Shown piece by piece: positions 40,322-49,330 of a DNA stretch of 64,000 bases (its first letter is position 1; each line of letters starts with the position of its first letter). Source of the stretch: Punica granatum (taxonomy: Eukaryota > Streptophyta > Magnoliopsida > Myrtales > Lythraceae); contig NC_045130.1 of the NCBI RefSeq assembly GCF_007655135.1, forward strand, positions 9,734,001 through 9,798,000. The letters are read 5' to 3'. A program made the translations under genes and the position numbers. The notes under the pieces are model-generated. The model saw only the letters and a list, made by a program, of their open reading frames with translations. It made no database searches and was not told the origin of the DNA.

Positions 40322-40530
40322 ATCGCTTGACAAGCTCAGGTTAACTACCCGAGTTTCGGAATCAAACAGTCCATGCCCCTGCAAAGCCTCTCAATGCAGT
40401 CATATTCATTGAAGCTTAGCTTATGAAATATTCTGTGAAGCATACTCATATGACATGGTGAGATCTCCGAGGAAAGCTTTTCATTCCTTTTATTTTGATT
40501 CTTTTGTAGAATGCGTCGGGCTAGGAACCC
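40322..40530 (+). pseudogene. Conserved non-coding region and first 20 bases of the small Cys ORF, copy 3
   Basis: The conserved region after MP is complete. The small ORF then has only MRRARN plus part of a Pro codon before the sequence switches at 40530 to minus-strand lineage D, starting ACACGCGGATTATAAAC, just beside where that lineage's PBS would be. Confidence 0.85.
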
Positions 40531-40557
40531 ACACGCGGATTATAAACAGACTCAAAA

Positions 40558-40818
40558 TTAAGAATTTCTACGGATTCTATCCCGTAACGATTCATGAATA
40601 GCCCTAATTACACAGGCTCTACACTCGACTAATTTTATTAAAAGACTTTCATTTGGACATCTATCTATAACAGATGACAAGACTCTATCAAAGTGGTGTA
40701 GGGTTTCTAATCCTACAGATTTCAAAGCATCTACAGCAGCGTCCTGACGCTCTAGACGAGTTAATCTCAAAATATGAGACAAGATTCTAACAGTAAGATC
40801 ACGATCTGAACGATCCAT
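40558..40818 (-). CDS. 86-aa helical ORF, lineage D copy 1
   Basis: Starts MDRSDRDLTVRILSH; an in-frame TTG precedes the ATG. About 85% like the lineage C version by eye, with LERQDAAVDAL replacing RERSDAAVEAL. The PBS that should follow is cut off at the 40530 junction. Confidence 0.65.
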   Translation of the reverse strand: MDRSDRDLTVRILSHILRLTRLERQDAAVDALKSVGLETLHHFDRVLSSVIDRCPNESLLIKLVECRACVIRAIHESLRDRIRRNS

Positions 40819-40938
40819 CAAGAATATTTCAGGGAAAATCTGAAAGACTTTTCATAACTTGAATCCAAATGAAAATACACAGAATAATAACCTGCAAAGG
40901 CAGAAAATTAATAGACGTTACAGCAAACAAGAATGCAA

Positions 40939-41307
40939 TCAGCAAGAGCATGAGCCAGTAACGACTCTCCAACCATTTCCTTCTGTAAAGAATACATACG
41001 GAAAACAATCCGAACAGAATTCTGAGACTTTGATTCCTAGTTTCTTCCTAGACTCACTAGCTTCTAGGAGGTAGAGTTGTTCTTCTTCGGAATATCCCTT
41101 CAGGTGAATGGTTTCTCCAATCCAGATTAATTCAGTAAGCTGAATCTTTCTATCTTTGGGGATAGCCTTGACCATTTCTCTATAGAGGAAAGACTGGGTT
41201 GCAGTTTTGATCTCTAGAATATTTTCTTCAAGAGGTCTCTTCCTAGACATCCTTGGAGGACCGAATCTTATTGACTTCTGAAGCCTAGGGTGTTTTGAAC
41301 GACGCAT
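40939..41307 (-). CDS. Small Cys-containing ORF, lineage D copy 1 (122 aa)
   Basis: MRRSKHPRLQKSIRFGPP runs directly into MSRKRPLEEN. The central GETIHLKGYSEEEQLYLLEAS and the C-terminal CSDCFPY and SCSC are kept, so the Cys pattern is conserved between lineages although the N-terminus is shorter. Confidence 0.7.
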   Translation of the reverse strand: MRRSKHPRLQKSIRFGPPRMSRKRPLEENILEIKTATQSFLYREMVKAIPKDRKIQLTELIWIGETIHLKGYSEEEQLYLLEASESRKKLGIKVSEFCSDCFPYVFFTEGNGWRVVTGSCSC

Positions 41308-41496
41308 CCTAGCAAAGAATCAAAATAGAAGAAATAAGAGGCTTTCCTCGGAGATCTCACCATGTGTTAGGAGTATGCTTCACAGAATGTTTCATAAGCT
41401 ATGCTTCAATGAATGTGACTGCATCGAGAGGCCTTGCCGGAGCATGGGCTATTTGATTCCGAAACTCGGGTAGTTAACCTGAGCTTGTCAAGCGAC

Positions 41497-42519
41497 TTAG
41501 ATTCTTCTAGAAAGATCCTTAGTGAGGATACTGAGTTCATTGACTTGACTCTTAAGTTCTGCTATATCTTCCTTATGAGGTAAGACTATGACTTCAGGAG
41601 CTTTCTCCAAGATTTCATTTTCACTAATGACTGATCCTTTATCAGAATAATCTTTAAGCCTAAGACTTTCTAGACGGTCTAGATTCTCACGAATTCTACT
41701 GACTGTTAAAGGCTCAGAAATGGCTTCTGGGACTTTGACTAGACGAGAAGAACTAGCTTCTTCGATGATTGGTAAAGGCAGTCTAGAAATAGGCTCTAAC
41801 CTAGTAGAGGTTTTTGCGAATAATTCATCTATGACTATTTTATCCTTGTTAATGAATTCTACAGAATGATGACTATTAGACAGAGCATATGAGCATGCAT
41901 ATGTAATGCTGAATGGAATGTCAGCATCTTCCATGATATCTTTTCGTTCGAGTTCGAAAAGAAGACCAAGAGAATTGTTAAATTTAGAAGAAGACAGAGG
42001 AATAGCGTAGTTGCAAGTAACATTAAACTTGACAACAGAATAACCAAGATCACCAGAAATGATTCCTATGACCTTCTCAGAATCACGAGTCATACGATTA
42101 TCTATGACGACTATTTTGACTGGACAATGAATACCATGTCTGAATGTAGATTTAATTAAGATTTGGATAGTAGACACATGAATCCAACCTATCTTGGACC
42201 TATCAGACTCTTTCATTTTCTTGATTCTATCATTGACTTGTTCAGAATTTACAAGTGTAAGGCACCTATCACCTTTAGCTTCTCTAAGTTTGATTGGAAA
42301 TTCTTCGACTGTTCTTCCTAAGCATACAATGTTTTTACGACTGTGAAGAAGACTACCTATCAGATTCTTTTTAGACTTAGATCTAAAACCAGATCCATCC
42401 TTTAGAGTGATGACTCCATTTCTTTCGACTTCTGTTATCCTAGCATCTTCGATAAGAATATCAGTAGAGTAATCACCAGACTCATCACGCAAAGATACAA
42501 CAGAATAAAGATCTTCCAT
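41497..42519 (-). CDS. Movement protein, lineage D copy 1
   Basis: 340 aa, uninterrupted; one Ser fewer in the EEASSSR segment than lineage C. His replaces Arg in the STFRHG segment, where every other copy has Arg. Confidence 0.94.
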   Translation of the reverse strand: MEDLYSVVSLRDESGDYSTDILIEDARITEVERNGVITLKDGSGFRSKSKKNLIGSLLHSRKNIVCLGRTVEEFPIKLREAKGDRCLTLVNSEQVNDRIKKMKESDRSKIGWIHVSTIQILIKSTFRHGIHCPVKIVVIDNRMTRDSEKVIGIISGDLGYSVVKFNVTCNYAIPLSSSKFNNSLGLLFELERKDIMEDADIPFSITYACSYALSNSHHSVEFINKDKIVIDELFAKTSTRLEPISRLPLPIIEEASSSRLVKVPEAISEPLTVSRIRENLDRLESLRLKDYSDKGSVISENEILEKAPEVIVLPHKEDIAELKSQVNELSILTKDLSRRI

Positions 42520-43172
42520 AAAGACTATACCTGGAATTTACGCTTCAGAGTTGAATGTCTGAGAGTTCTTCGAGATTTAAGAATAAGAATTCAGAGATTA
42601 GTTCACAGATTATGCAGACAAAAGAATACAATGAATCATAACAGAACATAATTGTTCGACAGTTAAACATAACTGGGAGTAGATATGCTTCAATCAACAA
42701 ATTTTATTGATAGTAATTGTAAACGAACAATGGAATTGGGATAGGGAGTTTACAGTCTTCTCGGACCGGAGGTACGTAGAGAGATAGATGGGCTCCAGGG
42801 GATATACCTGCGGCTACGGCGGCGGACACCTTCCTATGCCTCTGCCTGCGGTCTCGACCCAACCTCTTACTCTTATCTCACCTATTTCGCTCCCTTAAGA
42901 CCGACGGAGGTCGATCCCTTATATAGGAAGAGAAGGAGGAGAGAAGATACCTCACGACGCATCTCAACCATTGATAAGCAACGGCTGAGATTCAGATCTA
43001 GGAAAAGGTGGAGAGTGGCCGACAAAAGGCGCACTAACCAAAAGTAGTGGTTGACAGCCCACATGGTGTCAGTGCCACAAAAGAAAAAGACACAAAAGGA
43101 CAAGGCCCTAGTGGCCGACACATACAGCTGTTACATAGCTGTAGACTTCTTCGGACGTCAGGGATGACGTCA
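42520..43172 (-). promoter_or_regulatory. Viral promoter, leader and poly(A) region, lineage D copy 1
   Basis: Double TGACG element 43154-43172 (spacer tcatccc), TATATAAG at 42918-42925, AATAAA at 42703-42708. Boxes shared with lineage C include TTTTGTCGGCCA and the AGATCTGAATCTCAGCCGTT stretch upstream of the TATA box. Confidence 0.8.
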
Positions 43173-44777
43173 GTCTTCAATCGGTTCCAGCTCCGAATCA
43201 GAGACTCCTTTTGGGCTGGATCCTTCAGCATCCTTCGATGGGCTTGACGACTCCTTGGGCTTTGGACTGCATAATTGGCATTGGTGGTTGCCAATCCATT
43301 CTCCTTTGGATCCGGAGAGATTTGCGCAGAGTTCAGCCCGATTTCTTGGTTTGCAGACTTCAAGGTCTATGATAGGCCTTTCAAAGACTCGGAGAACCCT
43401 CTCCTGGGCAGGGTTCATTTTGAACTTAGGATTAGTAGGGTGAGACACCAGTAGAACTGTGGCAGACTTGTAGCGGACGGCAGTCTGCTCTTGCATATTC
43501 TGTAGACGTTTGCAAAGACCAATATAGTTGACTATATAGTAGCCATCGCGATGGTCTTGCCTGAGTGCTTCAGCTGGACAAGTATCAATTGGTGGATAAT
43601 TGAGATTGCTTTTGCCAACGGTCACCAGATGATGAGCATCTAGTGGGATTTCTTCGATATCCTCCCCCCTTGGAAAAAATCCTGGATAGGAAGAATGGCA
43701 TTTGACGAAGATATCCTTGCTTTCCATGACTCCATGGCAGAATTTTGCGACAGCCTCCTTGAATCTTCCATTGAAAAGCCTGAACTGCTCAGTGATAGAC
43801 TTTCCATTGGAATAGATTGTATCCACGAGGCCGCTCATGAAGAATTCATAAACAGTCTCCGAAGAGGCTTCTGGTAGAATAATAGCTTTTGGACCATAGG
43901 CATGGCGCCAAACTGGGTAGAAACCCAAAGACTTGTAAGCTTCCTTGTATTCGACCAGTTGAGTAAACTTCTCACGGTATTGCTCGACGGTGAGAATCTG
44001 CTTCTTCTCGAACTGCTCGCGAGTAGGAATGCTTGAGATAGTCGGGACACTAGTAGAGCTAGAAGCTCCGCCTGGAATGCGTCCTAGACTTCGTAGCTTG
44101 TTGATTCCTTCATGCTGCGGAAACGGTGCAGCAGAGACTTTAGCAGCAAAGGTGCTGCCTGATTCCTTCAAGGCCTCCTGGGCGAGGGCAAGAGTTTTGT
44201 AACTCTTGTGAATGATGTTTGGCTTTCCCTGAACATGAAGGGAGACTTTGTGCCATTCATCATAAAGTCCTCGCATAGGACCATTGAAGATCACATAGAA
44301 TTTCTTGGGTCTGGCATGTTGCCAGAGAGAATCTTCTGGAAGGTTGATCTCTGAAGCTTTCGCCGCAGAGACTGCTGTGCTGACTGCTGGGAGCTTGGAC
44401 CCTGCAGTTGACTCTTCTTTGCGGGTAGAAGAGAGCTTGGACTCTTCTACTTCTGATTCATCTTCAGAATATTCGGACCATTTTTTCTTGGTCTGAACAG
44501 CTTGCTTGGGAATGAAGGAAGAAGTTCCTTGATCGCCGACTTCTTTCTTTCTTTGTTCAGCAGACTGTTGAATGTAGTCAGGAATGAGTTCCTGAATGCC
44601 TTCTGGCAGAGATTCCTTCTGAGTCTCAGCTGGGAGAGACTCCTTCTTGACTTCTAAGCCGAGAATCTTCGCGAGTTGCTCTTTTTGGAGCTGAATACTC
44701 TCGACTTCCTTCATAAGAGACTCTATCATAGCCATTTTACTGGCCACAATATCTTCGAGTGCTTTCACGGCTTCCAT
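43170..44777 (-). CDS. Viroplasmin/transactivator (TAV), lineage D copy 1
   Basis: 535 aa, uninterrupted. Viroplasmin motif KKFYVIFNGPMRGLYDEW; N-terminal coiled coil rich in Glu and Lys; C-terminal GNHQCQLC. ATG overlaps the Pol stop as in the other lineages. Confidence 0.93.
   Translation of the reverse strand: MEAVKALEDIVASKMAMIESLMKEVESIQLQKEQLAKILGLEVKKESLPAETQKESLPEGIQELIPDYIQQSAEQRKKEVGDQGTSSFIPKQAVQTKKKWSEYSEDESEVEESKLSSTRKEESTAGSKLPAVSTAVSAAKASEINLPEDSLWQHARPKKFYVIFNGPMRGLYDEWHKVSLHVQGKPNIIHKSYKTLALAQEALKESGSTFAAKVSAAPFPQHEGINKLRSLGRIPGGASSSTSVPTISSIPTREQFEKKQILTVEQYREKFTQLVEYKEAYKSLGFYPVWRHAYGPKAIILPEASSETVYEFFMSGLVDTIYSNGKSITEQFRLFNGRFKEAVAKFCHGVMESKDIFVKCHSSYPGFFPRGEDIEEIPLDAHHLVTVGKSNLNYPPIDTCPAEALRQDHRDGYYIVNYIGLCKRLQNMQEQTAVRYKSATVLLVSHPTNPKFKMNPAQERVLRVFERPIIDLEVCKPRNRAELCANLSGSKGEWIGNHQCQLCSPKPKESSSPSKDAEGSSPKGVSDSELEPIED
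43661..43671 (-). promoter_or_regulatory. Polypurine tract in TAV, lineage D copy 1
   Basis: Minus strand reads AAGGGGGGAGG after a T-rich stretch; same place as in lineages B and C. In copy 2 the equivalent is at 53046-53056. Confidence 0.55.
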
Positions 44778-46915
44778 TCCCGTGTCAGAGTATCGGGAAG
44801 AAAGTTCTGGGAGCCCTTGATGTGTTGCTCCACGAATGTGTATGGCTCGAGCTCGAGTTGCCAACGGATGAGCCTCCCTTGGCTGTAGCCCTGCTTGAAT
44901 CCTTTGAGATGCCTGAACCGAGTAACATAGCTGCTATCAGTTCTCAGAATAAACTTCCGGGGTAGAAGTTCGACACGCCACTTCTTAAGGGTTTTAATGA
45001 CTGCTAAGAGCTCGCGCTCATGAGTTGTGTAATTCTGTTCGGCCTTTGAAAAAGAACCGCAAACATATTTACACAGACGTTCCTGTAAGACAGAAGCTAT
45101 ATTAGCATAATAAGTCCCCGAGGGACGCGATTGTTCCCGCAATTGCCTAAGGCGGACTGATTTCTCAGATCGGGCCTTAGTAAGACTACTATCGTCGCCG
45201 TTGTGACACAGCGGACCATGACTTAACCATTCAGAATTTCTGGCCGGAAATAAACCATGGAATTGGAGTGTTTTTGAGGCATCAACCTCTTCATAGGATT
45301 TCTCCCGTAGAATGGACAAGAAGTCCTTTGAATCAATCTCGACTGCTTTACCGACGACGGCTGTCATCGTTCCGGACCAAGTATCTCCACTTGCGTCTGT
45401 TGAAATGATAATCAAATCATCTTCAGAAGGGTTGTAAAGAGGTGGAAGATTTTTACAAATAGATTTCAAATATCGAACATTTTCTGAATCTTTTTCGGAC
45501 CAAGTCCAGACTCGTTTTTCAGAAAGCTTTTCTTGAAGACTCTTTCTTGCCTTGGATAGGTCTTTCAACCATCCTTGATCTGAAATGTAGTTTAAACTAC
45601 CAAGAAAACGTTGTAACTGCTTCTTATCTTCCATCTTGTCAGGAAATAGATTCAATTTTTCAAGAATGTGAGGTTGAAGACTAAAATCTCCATTTTGCTT
45701 GATCGTGAGACCAAGAAAATCAATTTCTTTTTTGCAAAGGATTGCTTTCTTTTTAGAAATTATGATTCCTTTATCAAAACATCGTTTTAAAACAGTTTTA
45801 AGATGTTTCTTATGATTTTCAAGACTTCCTTTTGAAAAGATGATAATATCATCTATGTATGCTAAACAGAAAGAATCCAAACCTGTGAGATTCTCGTCCA
45901 TGAATCTTTGGTAGATTGATGGTGCCTGTTTAAGACCAAAAGGTAAGACGTTAAATTCATACTGCTTTTGAGGAGGACACGTGAATGCTGTTAATTCCTT
46001 GGTGGACTCCTCAAGACGGATTTGCCAGTATCCAGACTTTGCATCTAGAGTGCTAAACCATTGACATCCTTTTAGCTTTGCTAGAATATAATCCTTTCTA
46101 GGAAGACTATACGCATCTCCGAAGGTAGCTTCGTTCATGCGTTTGTAGTTAATGACCATACGCCTTTTACCGCGTTTTAGCTCATTATGATTTTCAACGT
46201 AGAATGCTGGTGCGCTATGGCGACTCTTACTAGCTCTAATGACTCCTAATTCTAAGAGCTGCTTACACTCTTCTTTGAATTCTTCTACATCCTTAAGGGT
46301 GTATGGAATGTTATTAGGAACTTTAACTTCCTTAAGAGGATCCTTGAGCTTGATTTCTACGAGCATCCTATTTCTATTCTTAGACTGGTCTAGTGGATTA
46401 TCACTAGTGATTGCATCTAAAAGCCGTTCTATTTCGGCAGAATCAATATCATTTTCTAACTCCTGGATAGACTTAGAAAGATAGTTTGACAACCTGAGTT
46501 GCTTAATTCTATTACTATGGTAGATTGGAATTTGAATGACTCTTTTCTTCTGATTTTCTAAATCAGGACACGTAAGTTCAACGAACCTAGTTCTCTGAAC
46601 GAATGGCTGATATAATCTAAGAAAGTTATTTACTATGATTAGATCCATGCCAGAATCATGCCTATAAATGCTTGGTGTGGGAAACCTGACTCCTTCTATC
46701 ATAAGATTGACAAATTCGGCTCTATGAGTAATTCTAAGAACAGACTTGTCAGCGATTGCTATCTCTAAAGGATATTCCATGGGTTTCCAGTACTTACCTG
46801 GAAGCAGACTAGGCTTTCCAAAACACACGCTCGCACCTGTGTCGATGTAAGCCATGACTGTTTTTCCACTGATTTTAACCTGGATGAATGTTGCGTTGGG
46901 GTTCTCCTTAGTCAT
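44765..46915 (-). CDS. Pol: protease-RT-RNase H, lineage D copy 1
   Basis: 716 aa from the ATG overlapping the CP stop (ATGACTAA); a GTG lies one codon earlier. DTGASVCFG, DAKSGYWQI, YIDDIIIF and STDASGDTWSG are present. The residue after DLII, Gly in all other copies, is Val here. The RNase H insertion is about 12 residues shorter than in lineage C. Confidence 0.94.
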   Translation of the reverse strand: MTKENPNATFIQVKISGKTVMAYIDTGASVCFGKPSLLPGKYWKPMEYPLEIAIADKSVLRITHRAEFVNLMIEGVRFPTPSIYRHDSGMDLIIVNNFLRLYQPFVQRTRFVELTCPDLENQKKRVIQIPIYHSNRIKQLRLSNYLSKSIQELENDIDSAEIERLLDAITSDNPLDQSKNRNRMLVEIKLKDPLKEVKVPNNIPYTLKDVEEFKEECKQLLELGVIRASKSRHSAPAFYVENHNELKRGKRRMVINYKRMNEATFGDAYSLPRKDYILAKLKGCQWFSTLDAKSGYWQIRLEESTKELTAFTCPPQKQYEFNVLPFGLKQAPSIYQRFMDENLTGLDSFCLAYIDDIIIFSKGSLENHKKHLKTVLKRCFDKGIIISKKKAILCKKEIDFLGLTIKQNGDFSLQPHILEKLNLFPDKMEDKKQLQRFLGSLNYISDQGWLKDLSKARKSLQEKLSEKRVWTWSEKDSENVRYLKSICKNLPPLYNPSEDDLIIISTDASGDTWSGTMTAVVGKAVEIDSKDFLSILREKSYEEVDASKTLQFHGLFPARNSEWLSHGPLCHNGDDSSLTKARSEKSVRLRQLREQSRPSGTYYANIASVLQERLCKYVCGSFSKAEQNYTTHERELLAVIKTLKKWRVELLPRKFILRTDSSYVTRFRHLKGFKQGYSQGRLIRWQLELEPYTFVEQHIKGSQNFLPDTLTREWKP

Positions 46916-49328
46916 CACTGGAGTACTCCGAATCTGAGCATTCTGAGTCAGTAACTAACTCATAATAGGACTCATCAGAATCATAGTCAGAATCTTCTAT
47001 TGGCTCATAATTTCTAGACATGACACCTAGGAATACCTGAGCACGATTATTATTACGATTCTTTCTTTGACTGCATTCATTCGCATAATGACCTTCTTCG
47101 TTGCATATCCAGCAACGGCATGTTTTCTTGCCTTCAGGGCAGAATCTTTTCTTATCTAGACTTTTTCTCTTAGGGTTGGTTTTTCTAAATCCTCCCCCCC
47201 TTCGAAAAAATTTTCGACTCTTCCAGTTTTGTTTCTTAGACCGACTCTTCCATGGTGGCCTACTGCCAGAATATCGCTTAAGGCGATAACGCTTCTTAGG
47301 AATACTAGATTTCTTCCTAGAGACTCTTCTTGACAGACTACGACAGCCATACTGCTGAGGAATATCTAGCCCTTGTTCTGGACCACAGCATATTCTAGTT
47401 TTCTTCATCATTTTCTCAGTCTTACGCCTGAGACAGACTTCTTCCATATGCTTCTTAACAATTGAGGCTATTCCTCCTAAAGTTGGGTAGACTGCTCCGA
47501 TTTCGACTTCATGATCATATCTTTCTCTGACCACGCTAGACACTGGATAGGGAAGTTTGTCTATGAAAAGATTCCTATATGCAGTAATATCTGCAGGTTC
47601 TATCAGCTGATAGTAATATTCCTTAAACTGACAATAAAAAGAATTAAAGTAACACATGTCGCAGATTTCTAGCTTATTCATTTTATGCTTAAGCTCCTGC
47701 TGCTTTTCGATTGCTCCGACACCTGTCGTGACTGAACCAATGAACTCACGTTCAATGTTAGTAACAAAATGATTCCAAATTTCATTACGAGTAAATGAAA
47801 CAAAAGGATTAGCATCATAGTTAATAAGAGTAGAAATCATAGACATATACAGATGTACCTGTCCTCGAGTTTTATGCAACAAGAGTTGCCAGAGTTCTCT
47901 ATTGTTTAGCTTGCTATACTCTTCTCCTATTGAGACTTCTAATTTGGTCTTCATGACCCAATCAGTTAGGACTTTTTGATTGTCATCAACACAATCAAGA
48001 TCTAAGACTGAACCGAAAGAATTGGTATTACCAGTTCGCAGAAGTTTATACTTCTGGGGAGTTTCCTTTTTCCATTTTCCACCTGCTTGGAAGAATCCTT
48101 GGTTATAGAAATCTTTATCAAAATTTCTATTGTAATCAGAATCCTTACCTTCTCTATGTTCTTCTATGAAAGACTCTTCTTTCTTAGTAGGACGATCCCT
48201 ACGCTTGGTGGCTGGGAAACTACGTTCTTGGCCAATGTTGAATCTTGGTTCTAAGACTTCTTCATCAGAAAAGGCGAACATAACATCACCTTGTTCCTCA
48301 GTCATATTGAATGCTTTATCTTTTGGAGACTTGGCTTGGTCTATAGGGGACCTAGCACGATCAGATCTGGACCTAGATCTGGAGGCAATAGGACTAATGG
48401 ACCTAGTCCTAGGTTTAGTCTTGCGACTAGACTTCTTACTAGAAGAGACTGAGACTTCCGACAGAGTTTCTTCGTCGGCAGCTGTGACTAAACTGGGCAT
48501 ACTACTATGAATGCTAGCTTCAGATTCTTCAGACTCAGAGGATTCTCTAATCCTATCTCCGAATCTCCTTTCTTCTTCGGAGTCAGACTCATCTTTGTCC
48601 CTATAGTCTTGAAACCTTCGTTTCTCGAAACTTCTATAGGCAGAATCTTTTGTTAGATCAAAGATCTCTGGATCTAAAGGGATTGGTTGTTTGAGTTTCT
48701 CAAACCTAGCTTTATCTAGTTTAGCCTGCTCTTCGTAGCCTTTAGAGGCTTCTTCGAATCTTTGCTTATCTTTAGACTCTTTTTCTTTTCGACTCCTAAC
48801 ATAGACAGCTTCAGGGTCGTATACGACAACACCTGATTCTCTAGACGCCTGGGTTTCAGGGGCACTATCGTAGACTGCAAAACCAGCACCTGTCCTAAGG
48901 GACTTACCAGTAGGTTGTCTGAATGTTGGAGGAGTTCTATAAGACGCCTGAAAATCTTCTTCGAAGCGGTCAAACTTCGTTTTCATTTTTTCAGTTCTTT
49001 CTCTAAGATTGCTAAGGTATTCTTCATACCGTTCTCTATCAGATTTCTTTTTAGCAGCTTGTTCTCTAAGATTCCTTCTATGAATTTCAGCTTGCTCTCT
49101 TTCAGCTTCTGCTTTTGTTTGACGCCTACTTCCTCTAGACGACTCGAATCTTAAAGAATCTCTTTCTCTATCACTGAGATCAGCGTAAGCTCTCTCAGCA
49201 GCATCTATTTCTCTGGAGACTCCTTCACGACTAGGGTTTAACCTAGCGGTTTCCTGCTCTAAGACTTTAAGTTGGGCAATCCTAGACTTAAGACTAGCCA
49301 TCTTATCAGCGATTTCTTTAGAATTCAT
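46908..49328 (-). CDS. Capsid protein, full length (806 aa), lineage D copy 1
   Basis: The only complete CP in the window. Residues 1-180 are rich in Glu, Arg and Lys with heptad-like spacing (coiled coil). An RS-like segment follows at about 300-350 (SRKTKPRTRSISPIASRSRS), then a basic KRRDRPTKKE that could act as a nuclear signal. The capsid core covers about 430-660 (LEICDMCYFNSFYCQFKEYY). Next come an Arg/Lys-rich region, the CCHC knuckle at about 739-752 and an acidic Ser/Asp/Tyr tail. It is much longer than the usual 440-490 aa of related capsids. It starts 2 bases after the upstream stop. Confidence 0.93.
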   Translation of the reverse strand: MNSKEIADKMASLKSRIAQLKVLEQETARLNPSREGVSREIDAAERAYADLSDRERDSLRFESSRGSRRQTKAEAEREQAEIHRRNLREQAAKKKSDRERYEEYLSNLRERTEKMKTKFDRFEEDFQASYRTPPTFRQPTGKSLRTGAGFAVYDSAPETQASRESGVVVYDPEAVYVRSRKEKESKDKQRFEEASKGYEEQAKLDKARFEKLKQPIPLDPEIFDLTKDSAYRSFEKRRFQDYRDKDESDSEEERRFGDRIRESSESEESEASIHSSMPSLVTAADEETLSEVSVSSSKKSSRKTKPRTRSISPIASRSRSRSDRARSPIDQAKSPKDKAFNMTEEQGDVMFAFSDEEVLEPRFNIGQERSFPATKRRDRPTKKEESFIEEHREGKDSDYNRNFDKDFYNQGFFQAGGKWKKETPQKYKLLRTGNTNSFGSVLDLDCVDDNQKVLTDWVMKTKLEVSIGEEYSKLNNRELWQLLLHKTRGQVHLYMSMISTLINYDANPFVSFTRNEIWNHFVTNIEREFIGSVTTGVGAIEKQQELKHKMNKLEICDMCYFNSFYCQFKEYYYQLIEPADITAYRNLFIDKLPYPVSSVVRERYDHEVEIGAVYPTLGGIASIVKKHMEEVCLRRKTEKMMKKTRICCGPEQGLDIPQQYGCRSLSRRVSRKKSSIPKKRYRLKRYSGSRPPWKSRSKKQNWKSRKFFRRGGGFRKTNPKRKSLDKKRFCPEGKKTCRCWICNEEGHYANECSQRKNRNNNRAQVFLGVMSRNYEPIEDSDYDSDESYYELVTDSECSDSEYSSDD
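47191..47203 (-). promoter_or_regulatory. Polypurine tract in CP, lineage D copy 1
   Basis: Minus strand GAA, G7, AGG after T6 and CG. The same tract lies at 56576-56588 (minus) and 59228-59240 (plus) in the other D copies. Confidence 0.6.
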
Positions 49329-49330
49329 GA

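Larger units (their letters stand above)
28492..40530. repeat. Second inverted repeat (copies 2 and 3), arms about 5.25 kb
   Basis: The arms 28492-33745 and 35277-40530 mirror around 34511, with a 1.5-kb spacer holding the truncated CP and the protease end of Pol. Copies 2 and 3 share every marker difference from copy 1. The promoters here point away from each other. Confidence 0.92.
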
